Part shown: piece by piece, positions 11,846 to 23,569 of the stretch
Layout: each line of letters begins with the position of its first letter
Position numbering within the stretch: position 1 is the stretch's first letter
NCBI RefSeq assembly: GCF_000204055.1
Contig: NW_006768767.1
Coordinates: forward strand, 2,234,621-2,298,620
Direction of reading: 5' to 3'
DNA from: Melampsora larici-populina 98AG31
Taxonomy: Eukaryota > Basidiomycota > Pucciniomycetes > Pucciniales > Melampsoraceae
Length of the DNA: 64,000 bases
Program-made: the position numbers and the translations under genes
Notes under the pieces: generated by a model
What the model was told of the DNA's origin: nothing
The model's input: the letters and a program-made list of their open reading frames with translations, nothing else
Databases searched by the model: none

Positions 11846-12200
11846 TCAAATGTCCCAATAGATATTCATAACTATAGTCATACACAATAGAGCATTACAA
11901 GCATCTCATATTTTATGACACGTGGATGGATACCAATTGCAAATAATTAAAAAGGAAGAAAAACCCTGCACAAAATCCCCTAGTAAACATTGGAAATGTG
12001 ATCCCAAAAAGGTTATATGAAATTGCAGAACATTTCTATCTTCAATACTCCACATATAACAATACGGCCCTCATTAATTCTCGGTAAATCTTTGAGCAAA
12101 AAAAACAAAATCAAACTTTTATCTTTTTTGATCCGCTGTTATAAACTTCTATAAACAATTTCTTCCTCCTCATCTCTCAACAAACTACAAACCAGCAGAA

Positions 12201-15200
12201 ATGCCAGCCCGCCGCCAAGTTGAGGGATTTAAACCTACTGCCCGTATGATATCAGAGACTGTTTCTTTCTTGAAACACCTCAAAGAGATAGATTTGCCTC
12301 TTAAAGATGTATTACTTACTTTGATCCTGGGTGTTGATGACAACGATGAACTCGCCACACTGCGACGATACTGGAGCTCCAACCAAGGTTGGCCTTCAAC
12401 GTTGAACATCCTGATGGCCTTCAAGAAGGCGGTCGTTAGTAAGTCACTGACTGGTCAACAGCACTGGGATCGATGGATCTTATCTGAGGTATAGATACTT
12501 CCTTGTATAACTAAGCTTTGACGTATGCTGATTTGGCCACCCATGATGGAAAACCTTGTCATTTTATTTCACAGGCTACGAAAATAGTTGCCGCAGAGAG
12601 CAGGCCACGCTCAGTCTTTGGACCTCCAACCCCAGCACATAGGATCACTCATTCGTTCTTTGGTATTGCTCGCACCGCTGAACGCTATGCTGCTCTCAAG
12701 AGAGGAACCGGTTTCCTATGGCATCTGATCCGGGGTAGTATTGGCTGTTATCGTCAAGTGGAGGGGATAGATGAGACAGCCTATCTGATTGACCCTCCAA
12801 CTGTGTCGGAGTCTGAAGCCGCGCCTAGCAATCCGGCTCAGTCGTCAAACTTTGCAGCTGCCCACGGCGATGAACTCTCTGAGGTTACAGTCATGGATAC
12901 TGACAAAGTGCAAAAAGACACTAGTGATTCTTCTAGCTCCTCCGAAGAACCACTTGTTCCGTTGATTGAACCGGATGTTCAACATGGAAATGATGAAGAT
13001 GAAATGAAAGAGATTGAGGAAGAATCGGATTGGGGAGATGAAGAAGCTGGAGTTATTTATGTTGATTCAGTGGATCGCAAACAATTGTGGACCACACGGG
13101 CAACCAATGTGAGATTTTCTTTGGTTTTATTTTTGTCTCCAAAGCTGTTTTGAGGAAAACCCCTACCTTTGAACCACAATTTTTCGGAACCAGGTTGCAA
13201 ACACAGTGTGTTCAATGGTTTCCTATGTCTTCAATCGAGGCGTGAATGGCTTGGCCCTTGAAAACTCTCTGGCTTTCATGGCCTCAGGGGCAAGCAGCAG
13301 GTTACACCACTATTTACATCATATCGGTCTAACTGCGTCACGCCGGACTGCCATTAGGATGGCAGCGCGGCTCACGCATGTATCTCTAAGTATTATGCGT
13401 GACCGATTAGCCCGCAAATATGTGATTCGTCCGTTCCTCACGATTGATAATTTTGATATCATGGAACGTGTGCATTATTGTCGGCTAGACGCAGCTTCAC
13501 GCATGTTCCATGGAACATGGGGTTATTTTCACTTTCACTCTAAAGACCTGATTGCGGAAGTCAAACCTGAAGAGTTAACTTTTGACTCTTTTGTTACCTC
13601 AATGCAGGAAGCTGAAAATGCCCCTGTCGAAGCGAAAAGCTTTCTACCTGATGACTCACAATTGTTACATTGGGATTCCGTCCTCAGGAGTCAACTTAAT
13701 CAGGCCTACCTTGACTACATACTCACCAAGAACAACACTCACACCCCAAAGTCCATACCTAAGCTCTCAAAAAATCCACACTCAATAGAACGCATCAAGC
13801 CGACCGAGCCCGATGTGGTAATGCTTCAGTTGATTGACGCACCAGACTCTTCAGCAGGTGGGGTTGGCCAAGTTCTCGAACAAGTAGCAAGACAAACGGG
13901 GCGCTTGGTCAAAGATAACGTAGATGATCTTCAAATAATTGAAGGTGATGTAGGTACATGTCTGAATCTAGAAAGTTTGAGATGTAAGCGAGCCCCCTCA
14001 GCCAAGCGTTATGACGGACTTCATAATTTCCTATCAATTCCCGGAGCAGCTCATACTATGTGGAACAACGCTCAAGCGCTTATTGGAGAGGGGTGGGGCA
14101 ACCCGGACGAGACAGACGATACTGGATTCGGTGCTATGTGGCAAACTTTGGGTGGTCAACCTGAAAAACCCGTCATCAAGAAGGACTTTGGTGTGATTAT
14201 GAGAATGATATTTCATATTCACAGTGCACTTTTGGTCCATTGCTTGAGGTCAGATCTGATATGTATGATGTGCTCAGCTATGTTATAATTACTGCCTGAC
14301 AGTGATGCTTTGAGAATTTGCAGCCAGGTCAAGGATCAGATGAACGAGCCTGTCGATCTTGAAGATACTAAAACGGCGCAACAAATTATTGATACTGCTC
14401 ATGATCAGTTCATGACGCTGAGCAGCCTGCGAGCTGCTAAAAGCCGAGGTGATATTCGAGGCTACAACATGTGATTACAAATCCGCGACTTGGCTACCAT
14501 GGTGGAGGCTAATCAAGCAACCAAACAAGGTGATATTGGCCGTTTGATGCTGATGTGGAAAAGGTGGTCTATCATGGCGCACGGCATGTCTGGTCTTTTG
14601 CATTATCGAATGCATCTTCCTCGCCTTATCCTCCTCCTCGAAGATTACCTACCAAGGGGTCTAGCACATATCATCAAACAGCGTGGCCATGCAGATCATT
14701 TTGTAGCTAAAGATTTGTATCTCGAGCACCAGAACTGGTGGCTGAAATACTTTTTTAATCGATCAGTGAGTTCCATATGACGTTGCTTATAGTTTGTTAA
14801 GTCTCTTATTGGTTTATAATTTTCACACATAGGGTTCTGGGACTAGAATCAAGATCCTATCGGACCGATTCTCTGCAAATATCAACCTAGTGAGTTTTTA
14901 GGTTCTTTTTGGAGGTGGCGCGTCATGCGACTTAGATGTGTGATTTTCTTTTAAAGCTACGCCAATTGATTAGAAACCTCCGATTGAGATCGGGTATGGT
15001 GGAAATGTTTAGGCATAAGAAGCATCTGATCAATTCCCGATCTCTTGCTAAATTCCTAACTTGGAGTAACAAAAATTTGACCAAAACAAATGTAGCACAG
15101 CAGCCAGAAGAGAAAAAGGATTTGATGGATCTGGGTTACATCAATTTTCAGAAATTGCTTCAGAAAGAAGTCATACACAAGGAAAGTACCCGATTTCGAT

Positions 15201-15428
15201 GGGGAACCCCCCAAGCGTCATTCCCAAACATAGACGACTTGGATTTGCTTTCGGAAGCTTCCGGCGAAGCCGATGCTGCGGATGCTCTAAGCAAAGCCAA
15301 TGCTGAAGGCTCGTTGGATAATTCAGCATCAGAGGAGGACACGCATATGTGTGAGTTCAAACCATCTTTGTCAGATAAATCAATTCTGAAACTACATACC
15401 TTTTGTAGGTGGGATGCATGAGCATTAG
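12201..15428 (+). CDS. DUF6589-like protein, candidate transposase, with one in-frame TGA
   Basis: Joining exons 12201-12488, 12575-13108, 13194-14248, 14324-14765, 14833-14889, 14957-15350 and 15409-15428 gives 930 codons in one frame. Features resembling the fungal DUF6589 family are LTIDNFDIMERVH (Asp near residue 359), HGTWGYFHF, IIEGDVGTCLNLESLR (Asp near 526) and SIPGAAHTMWNNAQ (near 557). An acidic, serine-rich stretch lies near residues 200-265. The spaced Asp and PGxxH motifs suggest an RNase H-like fold, but the function is not established. The reading is interrupted at codon 676 by TGA (14472-14474, YNM*LQIRD), best explained by CGA to TGA. The intron 3 donor (GTCAGA) is the least certain splice site. 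The gene converges on the helicase gene. Confidence 0.65.
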
Positions 15429-15443
15429 TTATGAGGGTCATAT

Positions 15444-18400
15444 CTAATGCTGATTGGGTGGAACTTGTGAATGGTAGTGATGATGATAGGTTTTGTAGTA
15501 AACATTTTGATGTTTGGAAGTTTGAGTGGAGTAGTTGAAGTCTTCATGATCAGCGTAGTTTTGAAGATGTTGTTGGTTAGAAGGATGGTTTTGAGTTTGC
15601 ATAGGAGTGTGGTCGGTGGTCTCATAGTTTGGATAATCGCGGTAGTTTTGATTGTCACTTCTAAGATGAGCGTAGTTTTCATAGTCACAATGTTCTGTGT
15701 AGTATTGACTATAGGATCTATTTTCCTCGTTAGTGTAGTTTTGACGATCAGGTGGTAACATTCGATTGAGATCTCCATTATTTACTCTGACCTCACCTAA
15801 GTAGTTTTGATTATCACATTGTGGTATTCGATTGTGATTATAGTAGTTCTCATTAATTTCTCCGTTCTTTTGATATTTTTCCTCTTGATTCTGATCACCG
15901 TAATTTACTCTGCCCTCACCTAAGTAGTTTGAAAAATCACGTTGTGGCATTTGAATGTGATCGTAGTAGTTCTCCTTATTTTCTATGTTCTTTTGATAGT
16001 TTTCCTCGTTTCCGTAGCTTTGAAGATGAGTTTGTGGCAGTGGTATTGGATAGTCTTTTGAGTAGATCAGATCGTGATTCAAGGGGACGATGTTTTCACT
16101 GTAGGTGTTTGCATCGTGATTGTTGTAGTTCTGATTGCGATGAGAGTAGTTGGTGTTGTTATCGTAGGTGTGGGCATTGTTATAGTAGTAGTAAACATTG
16201 TCATGGTGGTAGTTTGGATTATGTTCATACGTAGGTGTATACATACTTTCATGACTATCTTCTAATCGTGGTCGAAGGGCTGGCTCTTCTGCGGAAGCGC
16301 CCAAACCAATTGATCTTTTGGGAGGTCGATTTGAAACTGGAGGTGTTTTTATGATAGGATCCAAGCAAAGTTCAGACTCTACAACCTCATGACCATTAGT
16401 TGGAATCGGATAATGGTGAAGCGCCTGACCAGGTGGATGGGTTTGAGGGTCTTGAGATACAAGAAGCTCTGGAGGTGGATTGCTGATAGTCTCCAAAAAA
16501 TTTTCGTCTTGTCGAATATCTGACTCTACAACCTCAGGGTCCTGAGTCGGATTTGGATCCTGTATCATATGAGTTATTTGGGATACCAGTTGAGCTAGCT
16601 CCTTTTCTTTATTCCGAGTTTCTTTCTTGGCTTTCCGGACCTCCTTTGCCCAAGCAGCATCGTATCGCAGTTTTAATATTCCCAAAATGTCCTTTTGATT
16701 TTCTTTGTAGACAGATGAGCACTTCCACTGCTCAATCGTATTCAGAACACAATCGAACTGCCCATCACAAGCTTCACTTGCCAGTACTTTGCGTAATGAA
16801 GAATGGTTGACGAGTATGTCAGAATTCTTTGCCGCGACCCAGGCTTGTTGCTCTGATAGCATGGAGTCACTTGAAATGAAGTGATCGTCTCTGGGGAATA
16901 ATGAGCTGTACAATGATTTGAAGTTTTTAAGCAGAAGCGCCTGTAGTTCGATAAAAGCTGGCGATGAGCGACATTTATCTTTTGCAGGACAAGTTAGAAT
17001 GGTTGATTCGACAGAAGAAGGCTGTCTCGGTTGTACGGTCACAGTTTCTGGGCAGATTGGTACCGGAACTGAGCCGTTAACTACATCAACAAATGTAGCA
17101 CGTGTGGCATGCTGTTGCGATTCGATCAGGCCAAAGAGCAGGTCAGGCCGACAATTTGAGCAGAGACAGGGGGCGATCTTAATTTGCCGATTATATTCCT
17201 TGATATACTCCTCATCGTCGAAGTGCAATGGAACATAGCCCAATCTAACGTTTGAAACTTTCCATCAATAACACTAGATAGCATAATGAAGTTTGAGAAA
17301 GGGTATACTTACTCATTGTCTATAGCAAAAGCCACACGAAGACACACAGGTGTAATTGCTAACCCATCCATTCGGTCATCATCCGACATTTTTTTGACGT
17401 TCTTAAAATCTTTTACCTGATTTTTACCACCCCTGCGACTTGGCTCAACTAGCATGACCCCCAAACCAGCGCGGTTATCTCGTCCACAGCGGCCAAGCAT
17501 TTGACCGATAGTGGCTGGGTCAGCCCGTCCCATCACAATTACACGCTGTACTATATCCCAGTTTTGCCCCAATCCTAGAGCCATGGTACAACATATAATT
17601 GCAAACAATCCGGCCACAAAGTCCTCTCCACGCTCCAATTTGTCTTCCGCTCCAGTATCCGCATGATAGCGACGTGCACATGAGCTATTACCATGATGTG
17701 TATCGCGAGGACGTCTTCGAGCCACATTAACCGCTTTCATAGTGTTATAGGTATGGTTCTGAGTTCCGGAGTATATCAGAGTTCGGGGAAGATCACAATC
17801 AGGTACACGGTCCGCCGGGGGGAAAAAGCGATTTAGGTCCTTTGCAGACTTGAGTGAATGACTCATTGTCAGTCTGATAAAACGGATCTTGTAACGGACC
17901 AAGTCGGCTCGAATTTCATTGACATCACGATCTCGGCGCCAACGTAGATTTTTTAGTATTGCATCAAATGCCTTGGGTCGACATGTAGCCGACATGAGGA
18001 GTACAGGTGCGTGTTCAGTAGCGGTCAAACGACTAAAGAGGTTTCCATATGAGGGGCGAAAAATACCAATATCCTGCACTTTTCCCCAGCTTGCTGTTTT
18101 ACGGGCTAAACCACTCGCGACAAGCCCCCACGTATAGATCAAATGTGCTTCGTCTACCACTTTCAAGACAACACGCTTCTGAAAACACTCATTAAAGTAC
18201 ACTTTCAAAAAGAGAGGACTATTGAGAAATATTTCGGGACTCTGGAAGGAATGTCTGGTAAGTTGATAGAACTTTATTCAGTCAGAGTGATGAACTCACA
18301 AGGTAAACGAACTGATACTTTGCAGCTAAAATATCTACAGCTACTTCTGGGGTCATGGTTGCTTGGGTTAAGTTGATTGCCGAGAACTGATGCTTGACTT

Positions 18401-18819
18401 TGTCGGACACCTGAAGCAATCTGATCTGTCAGTTTCGGTAAGATCCAATTATTACTAGTTGAGCTCACCTGATTATCTCCAAGAGCGTCTAATGGGTTCA
18501 GAATCAATACAATTGGCTTGGCCACTTTTGGAAAGAGCAAGAGGAACAGCTCAGCCACTTGAGTTTTTCCAAATCCCGTTCCGGCCAGCAGGAAAGTATT
18601 GAGGCCATTAATTAAACTGACTACAGCATCCACGTGTTTTGGTCGTGGTTCGTGACCAAAGTGAGAAATACAAAGTTCTATCACATGTTGACGCATGGAT
18701 TCATCATTGGCAGTGGTAAGCCAATTTGGAAGCGTGACACGTTTGTTTGCAGTATGATCGGCGGGACGGGCCAACACGTCTACCAGGCCGGGCATCGATT
18801 TGCTTTGCGTTAACGGCAT
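15444..18819 (-). CDS. RecQ-like DNA helicase with Asn/Tyr/His-rich tail
   Basis: Exons 18819-18469, 18410-18300, 18241-17313 and 17244-15444 (introns 58, 58 and 68 bp) join to 1064 codons, 1063 aa, with no internal stop. Superfamily 2 motifs are clear: Walker A AGTGFGKT (residues 79-86), DEAH (184-187), SAT (about 238-240) and QMLGRCGRD (about 401-409). A Cys cluster CLCSNC follows the helicase core. Residues 200-220 of the last exon are Lys/Glu-rich and probably helical. The last 260 or so residues are rich in Asn, Tyr, His and Gln with repeated QNY/ENY words, resembling a prion-like disordered tail. An in-frame ATG at 18972 would add 51 residues; I chose 18819 because the segment between them contains a short direct duplication and no domain. 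It lies inside the TIR-bounded element and is probably nuclear. Confidence 0.85.
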
Positions 18820-19050
18820 GATTCCGGGTGGGTGGTCAATCTTGAAAGGATTTGGTGGCGATGGAATGTACAGTTGAACCGTGAAAGTGATCTTTGGCAG
18901 TGAGCACGCAAGAGTGAGTTTAGCAAGAGTGATACTTGGCAGTGAGCACGCGATGTGGCCTCCAAAATGCATTTTGGGAGACCAGGCATTAAGGTTGAAA
19001 GAGTTTCTGACTAAGGTTTTGTCTCCGCAGTCGTGCTACAGTTACATTTG

Positions 19051-19315
19051 ACAAACCACCAGCTTCTGGAGGCAAAAAAGAAGGGAGGGGATCTACTTCC
19101 TCGTTTTTTTTTCGATATAAATGTGCGTCTCACCAAGGCGAACAAAAAGTTTCTTTGGTGTAAAAAATTTCACAAATAGGTGAAAAAGTTTTATAAGGAC
19201 AGCAAATCTCTCCACCAAAAACGCTTGACCCTCACAGGCCAAAACAAGCAAACTTGTCCTGAGTCCCTCGCTTGACGTCTCGCGAGGACTCGAGCGTGGG
19301 ACTCTGATGAGTTTA
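19051..19315 (-). repeat. Right terminal inverted repeat of the 8.1-kb element
   Basis: Reverse complement of the left TIR. It begins immediately inside at acaaaccaccagcttctgg and ends cgagcgtgggactctgatgag ttta at 19315. The helicase start codon lies about 230 bp inside it, so promoter elements may extend into this repeat. Confidence 0.95.
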
Positions 19316-19346
19316 TCGGTTACCGAAGGTTTTCAAGGATCACAGC

Positions 19347-19440
19347 TTTACATATACATACACGGTGAGAATATTCATACACGGTGAGAATATTTCGGTG
19401 AGAATATTTCTCACCGTGATGTAAAAGTCATATATGTAAC
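19347..19440. repeat. Short tandem and inverted repeat (cggtgagaatatt)
   Basis: Three direct copies of cggtgagaatatt are followed by the inverted form aatatttctcaccg. Outer arms tttacatatacat and atatatgtaac are also roughly inverted, so the segment can fold into a hairpin. The remaining DNA to 19870 shows no gene. Confidence 0.6.
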
Positions 19441-19878
19441 TTTTTTTGGGTTTTGTTACCGAAGTGGGTGTACACTACAACTTTCTAATTATTATCGTAG
19501 ATAGTTATCTCCATACCAACATTATTCAAATATCCTTAACAACTATTTGTTTATACAATTCTATTCCTCTACAACTTTCTTCGCAACTACATTTCAATTT
19601 CTCATACATTTCAAATCATTACATGGACCTTCTCCATACCGATCATATCTTCTCTTCGACAGCAAAAATCGATACATCCAATCCATTTAGCAGTCAATTT
19701 TTTCTTTCAGATCAAGAGCTCTTACATATCCATTCTACATTTTGTAATCCATTTTCGCCTCATTCGCTTATGCAATCTTGCTTTTATTGCCAATGATGGT
19801 ATCATTTCTATCTTCTCATAAATTTCTTGTCATCTTAATTGGCATCTGTATTACCCAATTCCTTATAGCCTCCACCCT

Positions 19879-20317
19879 CAGGATGAGCCCCGACCCCCGA
19901 ATGCCGGGGACTGGGCTGCCCGGCCCACCGACTTTTTTTCAAAAGTCAGAACGAGGACCGACCCCGGTATTCCCCGAGCTTTTTCTGGCTCATAGGTCAA
20001 GCCCGGCTCCCGTACCCTGACCCCCGACGAACTACCAAATCCCCGGGAAATTACGGGGATCCCCGAGTCCCCGGCTATTTCCGGCAGAAACCGCTGAGCA
20101 CAACCTCTCCCAAGCGTGTATTTATCCGCTTTTTACAGCTTGATTTTTCCTCGGGTTCCCCGAGGAGAGTCACTTTCTTTTGACTCTCAGAACGACTCCC
20201 GGGCCCGATAATCCCCGCGGTTCTGCGACCCTTCGAAGGCCAGAACGACCCCCCGACCCGACGGGCTGTCCCGCGGGTATCCCCGATTTGGCGGGTCTCG
20301 GGGCTCATCCTGACGAG
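19879..20317. mobile_element. GC-rich hAT-type non-autonomous element
   Basis: The ends are inverted (CAGGATGAGCCCCGA at the left, TCGGGGCTCATCCTG at the right) and the flanks are the exact 8-bp direct repeat tccaccct (19871-19878 and 20318-20325). The right end carries five extra bases (acgag) between the inverted repeat and the target duplication. The interior is rich in ccccg and cgggg words, in sharp contrast to the AT-rich surroundings, and has no coding capacity. Confidence 0.75.
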
Positions 20318-20526
20318 TCCACCCTAAAGAATAACGTGGTATGTGCGCTCAGATATAAAAGGGGTAAAAAAGGTCACTATCGTAAGTGAGATGATCAAAC
20401 TCTTTTCTTGTAAAACAAAATGTCTAGCTCAAGTGTTTATAAATCTTTGTTTGCCTTTCAAAAAAGTTTGCATGGATGCTGACTCGTATGCTTGGGAATG
20501 TGAGATCTGCTACCCCCAAGCCATTA

Positions 20527-20702
20527 CAGTCAAACCCGCGCAAATGCATACCCGCGCAGGTGCATAACCCTTGATAATGCATAGAAAAAATCTAGAATCT
20601 TGACGCTTTTTACTGCCAAATTTGACAACAGAAATGCATAACCCGTCAAAATGCATAGCAAAAGTCTTCCACCCAAATTATGCGTTTGCGCGGGTTTGAC
20701 TG
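20527..20702. mobile_element. 176-bp TA-flanked MITE, copy A
   Basis: The element starts CAGTCAAACCCGCGCAAA and ends with the inverse, GCGCGGGTTTGACTG, with TA on both sides, as for Tc1/mariner-type insertions. A second copy in the opposite orientation and of the same length is at 23394-23569. Confidence 0.85.
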
Positions 20703-21944
20703 TAGATGGTCTTGTCCAATCGGGAGTTCGCAATTCCAATGGACATGTGAAGCATACTACATTAATCAAGACAATCGAGCCAATTACAGTCAGCCATTCG
20801 ATCCTTTCTGTTTCCAGATGCACTCGAGAAGCTCAAACCTTTTTAACAAATTTGTCATCTGACTTATTCTACTCCAGTTTGCCTCAACAAGAGAAACCAA
20901 TACACATGCCCCCTTACAACTAATTTAGTATGTAAGTCATTCTACTTTTTCACTAACCACCCAGATGTCTATCAATTGTCTAGCCTCTGAGCTGTTTTTA
21001 TCACCCTCAATAGCATGCAATGGTTGTGGTAGGTGAAGTGATCCATTATCTTAGTGGGAGTCACCATTATCTTCATCATCTTTTTATGGCTTTCGACATC
21101 ATGTTCAGTCGGAGTCTTCTTCTGTCACATCTATCATCTATTGGTCAAAATAGCAAACATTTGGTCTGATGTGTTCGTAGGGCGTAGCTAGGAATCAGAA
21201 AGATCAGTTTATTCTATCCACCGGCTGGTACCTTTCATAGAAAAATTGTCTATGTTTCTTTGCTTCATTTTGTTCTCCTACATTGGTCGTATCTTCTATC
21301 ATAATCTTTTTCATCGCATTACGTACAAGACAGCGGAATGGCCTGTCCCTCGGTGATCGGATATATTTGAAGCCCAGAGAGATCCCAGTACAAGCAAGCA
21401 GAGGTAAGCCTCAGGCTGCGCTGACGTTGAGAGTGAGATTCAAGCATCTGATATCCACTACAACAAGACAAAGAAATTGAGCTGGTGGATACCGGGCAAA
21501 CATGAAATGATCTTCGTGGTATGAATCTGATGTGTACAATATTTTGATATCTGACTACACATCTCCAAGCAAGACTGATGGCTCAAAGATTGTACATCTT
21601 GCTCTGGGGTCTAGCGTTACAAAGAAGATGAGGTCGCGCACCATCATCTATTGTCGGGTTCCGATTTCTATTCAGCTTCTGTACTTAAACGTGTCTCCTC
21701 CTCTGAGTCGATCTCAGCGTGAATTTGAGTTGTAGTAGGTTAGCCTCGATTTGGATTTCGGGCTGAGTATATGATCATTTCGGGGTTCTGGTTAAAACCA
21801 AGCTAGCCATAAAGCTCACGAGCCAATTCACCCTTCTAAGAAAGGTAAACAGATCCTTATTGATGACCCTGATTCAAAGACTTTACAACATTTGACTCGT
21901 GTATTCAATGGTTTTTTCATTCTATTCGTTTTGCATGTTTTTCT
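20703..21944. other. Unassigned non-coding stretch
   Basis: No protein homology is recognisable. Short ORFs near 21283-21735 lack conserved motifs. The composition is mixed, with moderate CpG, and I see no repeat ends. Confidence 0.4.
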
Positions 21945-22438
21945 GGTGGTAGATAGATCAAAGATGCTGAGCTATGTTTGATATGAATGTCGAAAGAATC
22001 CACATTTCAAACCACATCTGGATAAAAAAGCAATACTAAAATGCACTCGAGAAGAACACAACAAGATTTGTTCAAGAAATGCAAAGTAGATCAATTTTTA
22101 GAACTCCACCAATTCTCAAAAAAAAACATTATACAAACAAACCTAACATGAATGATGAGCCAATCACAGCTACTAAAAATTGGTTTGGCAGGGTGGTAGA
22201 TAGATCAAAGATGCTGAGCTATATTTGATATGAATGTCAAAAGAATCCACATTTCAAGCCACATCTGGATAAAAAAGCATTACTAAAATGCACTCGAGAA
22301 AAAGACAACAAAATTTGTTCAAGAAATGCAAAGTAGATCAATCTTCAAAACTCCACCAATTCTCAAAAAAAACATTATACAAACAAACCTAACATGAGTG
22401 ATGAACCAATCACAGCTACTAAAAATTTGTCTGGCAGG
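21945..22438 (+). repeat. Tandem duplication, about 247-bp unit
   Basis: The unit beginning ggtggtagatagatcaaaga at 21945 is repeated starting at 22192. Differences are scattered, including cg to ca changes (gtcgaaag versus gtcaaaag), so the duplication is not recent. Confidence 0.85.
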
Positions 22439-23393
22439 TTTGACCCAAAAGGTGTTGTACCCGGATTTAACCTCAATGTGGTAGAGCCTGGGGTCTACAT
22501 CCAGTGACACAAGGATAAACTGCCATTATGCTGGACCTATAGACATTGTAGACACTTGAGCCATGTGGTCCAATGGGTCAACAACCACTGCTTGAGTGGT
22601 CAATTAGTAGAATCATACCATTGTTGGACCAAGGTAAGGGACAACTGGATACCAAGTGCAGTCACAATCTCCCAAAAGGTCATTCCTCAAAGGACCATCC
22701 ATACACCCACTGGCTTCACTTTGGGAATGTGGATAATATGCATTTGCACGGAATTTGAAAAAGGAGAACAAAGCATTGAATGAGAAGAAGTTGAACAACA
22801 GGACAGAGAGAACAAAAACTTACCTGGATGAGGCTTGGCAGGTCAAACCAGAACAAGCAAGAAATAGGGAAGAACACAAATGGACAATCAGATTGATTCC
22901 AGTGTAAGGAAAGATTGAAAAAGCAGAAAAAGAGAAGGGACAGGGGTAACCGTAAACAGAACATCATATGTACAATTCCACTGGTACATTCCATGCATGT
23001 GGCTCTGTCCTTTGATCAAATCTGAATATCAGTTCTGGCCTGCCGGCAAAGCAGCCAGTTACTAGATGTCAAAATCACTACACTACAGTCCAATCAATAT
23101 CCGGCAAATATCCTGTTTTGCGACATCCAGTGGAGATCTGGCCAATGTGCATTGATTATCCTTACAGAGGAGGTTGTGAGCATGAGAGCAGGATATTGGT
23201 GCAATATCTTTGCTTTTGGTTCTAGGTTCAACTATCAAAAAAAGTAATGAATTTGTTTTTTTGGTTTGTTAAGTAGTAAGAAAAGGCAATGAAAACTTCC
23301 AATGGGTTCCACCTGATTGTGTGCCGTGTAGTATAGCAGCACCACTTGAAGATTCACCAAAAGTCACATCAGATACAATTGTATTGTGCTGTA
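22439..23393. other. Unassigned non-coding stretch
   Basis: Only short frames, with no motif I recognise and very few CpG sites. Likely decayed repeat DNA. Confidence 0.4.
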
Positions 23394-23569
23394 CAGTTAA
23401 ACCCGCGCAAACACATAATTTGGGGGGACAACTTTTGCTATGCATTTTGATGGGTTATGCAATTCTGTGGTCAAATTTGGCAGTAAAAACCATCAAGATT
23501 GATGATTTTTTCTATCCATTATCACAGGTTATGCACCTGTGTGGGTATGCATTTGCACGGCTTTGACTG
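23394..23569. mobile_element. 176-bp TA-flanked MITE, copy B (decayed)
   Basis: Aligned in reverse orientation to the copy at 20527-20702, it has the same length, with many substitutions that are mostly CG to TG or CA (for example cgcggg to tgtggg and cgtcaag to catcaag). The left flank is TA, while the right flank has become CA. Copy A keeps most of its CpG sites. Confidence 0.85.

Larger units (their letters stand above)
11213..19315. mobile_element. 8.1-kb element with long TIRs carrying DUF6589-like and RecQ-like helicase genes
   Basis: The element is bounded by 266-bp (11213-11478) and 265-bp (19051-19315) terminal inverted repeats that start TAAACTCATCAGAG and differ at only two places. 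The flanks are ttggttacc (11204-11212) and tcggttacc (19316-19324), a 9-bp target duplication with one mismatch. Inside are exactly two genes facing each other: a seven-exon DUF6589-like gene (12201-15428, plus) and a four-exon RecQ-like helicase gene (18819-15444, minus). Their stop codons are 15 bp apart. I see no recognisable hAT, MULE, Harbinger or tyrosine-recombinase protein. TIR length and a 9-bp duplication recall Mutator-like elements, but neither gene looks like a MULE transposase to me. DUF6589 is therefore the candidate transposase. Confidence 0.85.

Noticed and set aside
15471..16265. Plus-strand valine/isoleucine-rich ORFs that look like membrane proteins
   Set aside because: They are the antisense of the Asn/Tyr/His-rich helicase tail, which has convincing exon structure on the minus strand.
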